From: Calditrichota bacterium
GTDB taxonomy: Bacteria > Calditrichota > Calditrichia > Calditrichales > J004
Direction: 5' to 3'
Length of the DNA: 37,050 bases
NCBI GenBank assembly: GCA_003696775.1
Contig: RFFS01000139.1
Coordinates: 1 to 37,050, forward strand
The translations under genes were made by a program, and so were the position numbers. Within the stretch, counting starts at the first letter, position 1. Every line of letters starts with the position of its first letter. This document shows positions 32,696 to 37,050 of the stretch, piece after piece. The notes under the pieces were generated by a model that was not told where the DNA came from, searched no databases, and saw only the letters and a list, made by a program, of their open reading frames with translations.

Positions 32696-33508
32696 TTAAC
32701 CCCATATATAGAGGTAGCTCAATCCAAATAAGGCCACGGCGTAACAATACACGCCAAACCATTGCAGGCGGCCCTTCTTTACCAGGTCAATCAACCAAAG
32801 AATGGCCAGGTACCCCGAGACAAATGCCACGAGTGTACCGACAATATAGTTCAATAGCTGGGCGCTGCTGACGCCGACTTCCAACACGTCTTTTAACTTC
32901 AGCAAAGCAGCTCCGAATACCGCGGGCAGGGACATGATAAAGGAAAAACGCGCCGCTTTTTCCCGTTCGATGCCCATAAGCAAAGCCGTGAAAATGGTGC
33001 TGCCGCTACGTGAAATGCCGGGCAGAATCGCAAATGCCTGGGCGATACCGATGATAAAGGAACGCAGGCCGGTTATGGGGGTATCACGGTCTTTAAGATA
33101 AGGTGTGATGATCATGATGGTGCCGGTTATCAGTAACATAAATAAAACAAAAAGCATGCTGTCAAAAATGGCTTCGATCTGATCTTTGAATAATAGCCCG
33201 ACCACCGCCGCCGGAATACTGGCGATGATCACAAAAAAATCCCAGCGTAAAAATTCCTCTAATTCCGGATCATCGCTTTTATGTACCCACACCGCCACGG
33301 GGGCCTTGAGCATGCGCGCCAGCTCATAACGGAAGGCGACTAAAATGGATAACAGTGTGCCAAAATGCAGAAACACTTCAAACGCGATCCCTTTTTCATG
33401 AAAATTCAAAATCTCGGAAAAAATAACCAGATGCCCCGAACTGGATATGGGTAAAAACTCCGCCAATCCCTGAACCAGACCCAGCGCCATAGCCTTAAGC
33501 AATTCCAC
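32696..33508 (-). CDS. uppP: Undecaprenyl-diphosphatase (UppP/BacA)
   Basis: This is a 270-residue integral membrane protein. Motif 1, VQGLAEFLPISSSGHL, gives E17 and H26; motif 2 is LPGISRSGSTIFTALLMG. Both are the catalytic signatures of BacA-type phosphatases that recycle undecaprenyl diphosphate for peptidoglycan synthesis and give bacitracin tolerance. The start is a GTG at 33508 with AGGAG 5 nt upstream; it matches the usual M-E-L-L-K opening and length. An ATG at 33643 would add 45 atypical residues and enter the TetR promoter region, so it was rejected. Confidence 0.95.
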   Translation of the reverse strand: MELLKAMALGLVQGLAEFLPISSSGHLVIFSEILNFHEKGIAFEVFLHFGTLLSILVAFRYELARMLKAPVAVWVHKSDDPELEEFLRWDFFVIIASIPAAVVGLLFKDQIEAIFDSMLFVLFMLLITGTIMIITPYLKDRDTPITGLRSFIIGIAQAFAILPGISRSGSTIFTALLMGIEREKAARFSFIMSLPAVFGAALLKLKDVLEVGVSSAQLLNYIVGTLVAFVSGYLAILWLIDLVKKGRLQWFGVYCYAVALFGLSYLYIWG

Positions 33509-33631
33509 ATCGACTCCTGTCTTGTTAAATGAATCAAACAGAAAATGTATTGAAATAAGCGTTTTTACACAAATGACAACGGGCGTTTTAAGCATGACGA
33601 CGGGCGATGGCGGAAATTTTCTTAAAATTAT

Positions 33632-33660
33632 TTGCAAAAACATGGTCTATTAAATATATT
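33632..33660 (+). promoter_or_regulatory. Sigma-70-type promoter of the TetR gene
   Basis: TTGCAA (33632-33637) and TATATT (33655-33660) are separated by 17 nt, with the start point expected near 33667, just before a palindrome and ~44 nt before the TetR ATG. Confidence 0.6.
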
Positions 33661-33673
33661 TAAACACAACAAC

Positions 33674-33686
33674 TGACTAACAGTCA
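33674..33686. promoter_or_regulatory. Palindrome TGACT-N3-AGTCA, putative TetR operator 1
   Basis: TGACTAACAGTCA has perfect 5-bp arms around AAC and lies just downstream of the expected transcription start of the TetR gene. A related palindrome precedes the tolC-type gene, so both are probably sites of the same regulator. Confidence 0.65.
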
Positions 33687-33703
33687 TTTAATAGGAAAAG
33701 CCA

Positions 33704-34339
33704 ATGGGTATCGCCGAACGTAAGGAACGTGAAAAACAGCAACGTCGCAACGCCATCATTGATGCCGCGGAACGTCTGATTTTTGAAAAAGGATATGAGA
33801 ATACCACCATGGATATGGTGGCCGAGGAAGCCGAATTAAGCAAGGGTACCCTGTATCTCTATTTTAAAAGTAAGGAAGGCCTTTACCTGGCCATCAACGC
33901 GCGTGGCATGAAAATTTTGGAACAGATGTTCCGTGACGCGGCACGTGAAGTCACGACGGGTTTGGAAAAAATCGTAAATATCGGTAAGGCTTATTTTAAA
34001 TTTTCCCAGGAATTTCACAACTATTTTCAGGCGATGATTCATTACGAAGCCAAAAAACCGGATACCGACATGGAGTTGCCTTGCTGGGATTCCTGCGAAA
34101 CCCAGGGTATGCGCACTCTGGAAGTTGTGGCCCGGGCGGTTGAGACGGGTATCGAAGACGGTTCCATACGGGCCGACGTGGACCCCATGCAGGTGGCCAT
34201 GGCCCTGTGGGGACATACCACCGGTTTGATTCAGGTTTTGGCTCTGAAGGTCAACCAGTTGGAAAAATTTAATGATGTGACTCTGGAGGATATCATCAAT
34301 ACATCTTTTAAAATGACCCGAAACGGTCTGGCCGGATAA
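33704..34339 (+). CDS. TetR/AcrR-family transcriptional regulator
   Basis: This is a 211-residue protein. The N-terminal helix-turn-helix (~15-62) reads RRNAIIDAAERLIFEKGYENTTMDMVAEEAELSKGTLYLYFKSKEGLYLAI, a full TetR signature. The C-terminal ligand and dimer domain (~65-211) is family-specific and its ligand cannot be predicted. Downstream, on the same strand, are a TolC-type gene and an RND adaptor gene, the usual targets of AcrR-like repressors. Related palindromes lie before this gene and before the tolC-type gene, fitting autorepression and repression of the efflux operon. The ribosome site AGGAAAAG is acceptable. Confidence 0.94.
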   Translation: MGIAERKEREKQQRRNAIIDAAERLIFEKGYENTTMDMVAEEAELSKGTLYLYFKSKEGLYLAINARGMKILEQMFRDAAREVTTGLEKIVNIGKAYFKFSQEFHNYFQAMIHYEAKKPDTDMELPCWDSCETQGMRTLEVVARAVETGIEDGSIRADVDPMQVAMALWGHTTGLIQVLALKVNQLEKFNDVTLEDIINTSFKMTRNGLAG

Positions 34340-34356
34340 TTTTTTTTACCCGTAAA

Positions 34357-34371
34357 ATGACCGTTGGTCAT
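34357..34371. promoter_or_regulatory. Palindrome ATGACC-N3-GGTCAT, putative TetR operator 2
   Basis: It has perfect 6-bp arms around GTT, sharing the TGAC-Y-N3-R-GTCA pattern with the site before the TetR gene. It abuts TATTAT (34371-34376), a possible -10 box for the efflux genes. It lies between the TetR stop and the tolC-type ATG at 34400. Confidence 0.65.
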
Positions 34372-34399
34372 ATTATAAATAGAAGTGGAGTTATTGCAT

Positions 34400-35797
34400 A
34401 TGAGACAATTTATCTTGGTCTGCTTGCTGGTAGTGGGTATCGGAGCGGGGCGGGGCCAGACAACCTCGCCGCTTCCATCCTACATTCGGGTCGCGCTGGA
34501 GAATAATCTCGCTTTGCGCCAAAAACAAACCGACTTTGAACGGGCCGGGCGCGCCCTTAAAATCGTTCGCGCCATGTATGGCCCTTCCCTTACCCTGGAT
34601 GCCCGCTATACCCGTGCCGGGGGCGGCCGTACGTTGGATTTCCCGATAGGGGATTTGCTGAATCCGGTGTATGGCAGTCTCAATTCTATTTTTGACGCCC
34701 TTGGGCAGCCGGAACAAAATTTCCCCGTGTTGGAAAACGAGCACATCCCCTTTTTGCGCCGGGAAGAACAGGACACGAAGCTGCGTTTGATTCAACCGCT
34801 GTTTCAGCCGGCGTTGTGGCATGCCGCCAACGCCCGCCAGGCACAAAAAATGCAGCAACGGGCGGCGCTTAATAGTTTTAAAAATACGCTTATCCGCGAT
34901 GTGAGCCTGGCCTATTACGATTATCTGCAAAGCGTTCAGGTGGTGGAAATTTACCGGGAAGCCTTAAAGGTGGCCCGGCAGGCGGTAAAAACCGGAGAGA
35001 GTCTCGTGGCCAATGGCGTGGCGTTGAGCAGCGTTACCTATCAGGCCGGGGCGGAAGAAGCCCGGGTGCGGCAGCAACTTTCCAGGGCGCGCCATAACAG
35101 GCAACTCGCCGCCATGCACCTCAATGTGCTGCTTAACCGGGAGCCCGGCGATAGTATCCAAATTGTCTGGCCCGATCCGGTGACGATACCCGTGGGCGAT
35201 GTGCGCACGCTTACCCGTCAGGCGCTTAAAAACCGCGAGGAATTTCGTATGGTACGTCAGGCGCGCAAAGCCTTTACCGCGCAGGCCGCTGTGCACGAAG
35301 CCGCTTTTTTACCTCAAATAAACCTGGTGGCGGATTATGGTTTTGAGGGCACAAAGTACCGATTCACTATGAAAGATGAATACTGGATGGTCACCCTATC
35401 CCTGCAATGGAATCTTTATAACAGCGGAATGGATGAAGCCAAAAAGGAAGAGGCACTTTTAGCGGCCCGTCAACTGAAATACCGTGAGCAGGAATTAGAA
35501 CGATATATCGCCCTGGAAGTGGAAAAGGAATACAGTGGTCTGATTCATGCCCAACACGTTTTGTTGGCCGCCAGTAAGGAATGGCGCGGCGCGGACAAAG
35601 CCTTCCGCATATTACGCCGGCAATTTAAAACCGGCGCGGTCGCTTATATCGACTATCTTGAAGGCCGGCGGCAATGGATTGCCGCCCGTCTGAACCTGAA
35701 TATGGCGGAGATCGCCGTTCCCGCTGCACGGGTACGCCTGGATGCCGCCACCGGACAATTATTATATCGATACAGCCGAAAGGAGAGTGTAAAATGA
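34400..35797 (+). CDS. TolC-family outer-membrane efflux protein
   Basis: This is a 465-residue protein. A signal peptide (RQFILVCLLVVGIGAGRGQ) precedes two OEP repeats made of long coiled-coil helices (ALENNLALRQKQTDFERAGRAL, DVSLAYYDYLQSVQVVEIYREALKVA, RQLKYREQELERYIALEVEKEY), with EAAFLPQINLVADYGF near the second barrel part. It forms the outer-membrane exit duct of a tripartite pump. A GTG at 34385 would add five residues, but the ATG at 34400 has GGAG 9 nt upstream and opens the signal peptide. The stop overlaps the adaptor gene by 4 nt (ATGA). Confidence 0.93.
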   Translation: MRQFILVCLLVVGIGAGRGQTTSPLPSYIRVALENNLALRQKQTDFERAGRALKIVRAMYGPSLTLDARYTRAGGGRTLDFPIGDLLNPVYGSLNSIFDALGQPEQNFPVLENEHIPFLRREEQDTKLRLIQPLFQPALWHAANARQAQKMQQRAALNSFKNTLIRDVSLAYYDYLQSVQVVEIYREALKVARQAVKTGESLVANGVALSSVTYQAGAEEARVRQQLSRARHNRQLAAMHLNVLLNREPGDSIQIVWPDPVTIPVGDVRTLTRQALKNREEFRMVRQARKAFTAQAAVHEAAFLPQINLVADYGFEGTKYRFTMKDEYWMVTLSLQWNLYNSGMDEAKKEEALLAARQLKYREQELERYIALEVEKEYSGLIHAQHVLLAASKEWRGADKAFRILRRQFKTGAVAYIDYLEGRRQWIAARLNLNMAEIAVPAARVRLDAATGQLLYRYSRKESVK

Positions 35798-36849
35798 AAA
35801 AACTGTTTGTCCTGATTGCAATGGTCATTTTGATGCAGGTTGTATTGGTTTCCTGCCAGACTAAAGCCGGTACACAGCCCCGTCACAGCGCAACGCCGGT
35901 TACCGTGGCGCGCATCGAAGCGCGTTTGCTGCAACGTCCCATTCATGCGACGGGTATCGTCGCCGCGCCGGATGAAGCCACCCTTTCCTTTAAAACCGGC
36001 GGCCCTCTTGCCCGCATTTATGTTAAGGAAGGCCAGCGTGTGAAAAAGGGCACGGTATTGGCGCGTCTTGAGGAAGATGAATTACGTGCTTACGCGGAAC
36101 AGGCCCGCGCCGCGCTGGAAAAGGCCGAACGGGATGTTCGAAGGGTGGAGGCGCTATTTGCCGACAGTGCCGCTACTTTGCAGCAAAAACAAGATAGCCA
36201 TACAGCGCTTTTGGCGGCCCGGGCCCGCTATGAGGCGGTGCAATTCAATTATAAAAAAGCTGTGCTCATCGCTCCGTATGACGGCCTGATTTTAAGACGT
36301 TGGAAAGAAAACGGTGAGCTGGTCGGACCCGGCGTGCCCGTGCTAACCCTGGGACATACCGATGTCCCCTCCTTGATCAGAGTAAACCTATCCGACAAGG
36401 ATATCCTGCGTTGCCAAATTGGTGATTCCGCGCATGTAACCAGCGACGCCTTTGCCGGACGTGTGTTCCGGGCCCGTGTCAGCCGTCTGGCGGGAAGCGC
36501 CCTGCCCGGCAGCGGTTTATACGGCATGGAACTGACCCTGGAAGATACCAACAGCCGAATGCTGCCCGGTTTTGTTACCCGTGTTACGTTGTATCCCTCT
36601 CAAAAACAAAAGCTGGCGCTTGTACCTGCTTCCGCCATGACACGGTTAACAGATAAGCAGGGGACGCTTTTTGTTATGGATGAAAACACCAAAACGGTTA
36701 AAAAAATAGATGTGACCCCTGCGTTCATCACCGATCACGGTGTGGCTGTTTATCCACCCGCGCCGGTTTTTACGGTTGTTGTGCGCGGTGCCGCCTATTT
36801 GAGCGATGGCCAGACCGTACAAATCAACGAACCTTTATCAAATCTTTAA
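35794..36849 (+). CDS. RND-type periplasmic adaptor (membrane-fusion protein), lipoprotein
   Basis: This is a 351-residue protein with a lipoprotein signal and Cys21 (LVSC). A barrel-sandwich half follows ([29 protein letters not shown]), then an alpha-hairpin (~80-130, [28 protein letters not shown]), the return half ([28 protein letters not shown]), a beta-barrel domain and a membrane-proximal domain. It links an inner-membrane RND pump to the TolC-type duct. The pump gene itself is not in the window; a dehydrogenase follows instead. The start overlaps the tolC-type stop (ATGA) and has AGGAGAG upstream. It is probably controlled by the TetR regulator. Confidence 0.93.
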   Translation: MKKLFVLIAMVILMQVVLVSCQTKAGTQPRHSATPVTVARIEARLLQRPIHATGIVAAPDEATLSFKTGGPLARIYVKEGQRVKKGTVLARLEEDELRAYAEQARAALEKAERDVRRVEALFADSAATLQQKQDSHTALLAARARYEAVQFNYKKAVLIAPYDGLILRRWKENGELVGPGVPVLTLGHTDVPSLIRVNLSDKDILRCQIGDSAHVTSDAFAGRVFRARVSRLAGSALPGSGLYGMELTLEDTNSRMLPGFVTRVTLYPSQKQKLALVPASAMTRLTDKQGTLFVMDENTKTVKKIDVTPAFITDHGVAVYPPAPVFTVVVRGAAYLSDGQTVQINEPLSNL

Positions 36850-36863
36850 TGAGGAGAAGCATC

Positions 36864-37050
36864 ATGAAACAAACCGCTCTTATAACAGGCGCCAGTTCCG
36901 GAATTGGCGTGGAACTGGCCCGTCGATTTGCCGCCGATGGCATTGATCTGGTTTTAGCGGCCCGCCGCCGGGAACCCATGGAAAAACTAGCCCGGGAGCT
37001 GGAAAACCGGCATGCTGTCCGGGTGCGGGTTTTGCCCGTGGATTTAACGC
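36864..37050 (+). CDS. Short-chain dehydrogenase/reductase, 5' part only (cut by window end)
   Basis: The first 62 residues are visible. They start [22 protein letters not shown], the classical SDR nucleotide-binding motif TGASSGIG, followed by [20 protein letters not shown] (an R-R pair after the second strand suggests NADPH preference) and VLPVDLT. A GAGGAG ribosome site lies 7 nt before the ATG. It is 14 nt behind the adaptor gene, so it may belong to the efflux operon. The catalytic Tyr-Lys region lies beyond the window. Confidence 0.88.
   Translation, partial: MKQTALITGASSGIGVELARRFAADGIDLVLAARRREPMEKLARELENRHAVRVRVLPVDLT

Noticed and set aside
33509-33643. N-terminal extension of uppP from an ATG at 33643
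   Set aside because: The GTG at 33508 has a good ribosome site and gives the standard UppP N-terminus and length; the extension is atypical and runs into the TetR promoter region.

Overview
This window reads as chromosomal DNA from a Gram-negative bacterium of the FCB group (Bacteroidota, Calditrichota, Marinimicrobia and relatives). The evidence is a SusC-like TonB-dependent receptor with a carboxypeptidase-type N-terminal domain beside a DUF4249 protein, a fused MoaC/MoaB-type protein, a DUF4846 protein, a long aromatic amino acid hydroxylase, many lipoproteins, and both ECF and sigma-54 control. A Calditrichota-like or related lineage is my best guess, from gene content only. I found no rRNA, tRNA, CRISPR array, intact insertion sequence or prophage. 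Most of the window is ordinary, densely packed chromosome with 1-17 nt overlaps between co-directional genes.

Layout. 1-6.7 kb: aromatic amino acid hydroxylase, a convergent TPR protein, then an envelope cluster (beta-barrel protein, SpoIID-type lipoprotein, double-SPOR lipoprotein, polytopic membrane protein). 6.8-8.5 kb: a BlaI-type repressor with a perfect palindromic operator and an M56 metallopeptidase fused to a TonB C-terminal domain, closed by a terminator. 8.5-13.7 kb: a Tat-type D-aminoacylase divergent from a TonB receptor/DUF4249 pair. 13.9-17.5 kb: methionine-type aminotransferase, omega-amidase, a divergent MoaC-MoaB fusion and a DUF4846 protein, overlapping head to tail. 17.6-19.6 kb: TonB-ExbB-ExbD. 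19.6-19.9 kb: an AT-rich stretch with a frameshifted remnant of a COG1373/DUF4143 ATPase. 19.9-22.6 kb: divergent homoserine dehydrogenase with an ACT domain, FAH-family enzyme, Tll0287-like haem lipoprotein. 22.5-23.5 kb: pfkA on the minus strand.

23.7-27.75 kb is the most interesting part. mazG, a soluble histidine kinase and an NtrC-type response regulator overlap head to tail. Directly behind the regulator come a cluster of TTGCA half-sites, a near-consensus sigma-54 promoter, and a small operon encoding a 68-residue protein of unknown family, a receiver domain that has lost its phosphorylation residues, and a 29-residue single-span membrane peptide. A strong terminator ends the operon. 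This looks like a self-contained sigma-54 signalling module with an unrecognised output.

27.7-33.5 kb is a minus-strand run: uppP, an NSS sodium symporter, holA, an ECF sigma factor, a membrane anti-sigma-like protein without zinc ligands, and a GAF-domain membrane protein. 33.6-37.05 kb: a TetR regulator with related palindromes before itself and before a TolC / RND-adaptor pair, followed by a short-chain dehydrogenase cut by the window end.
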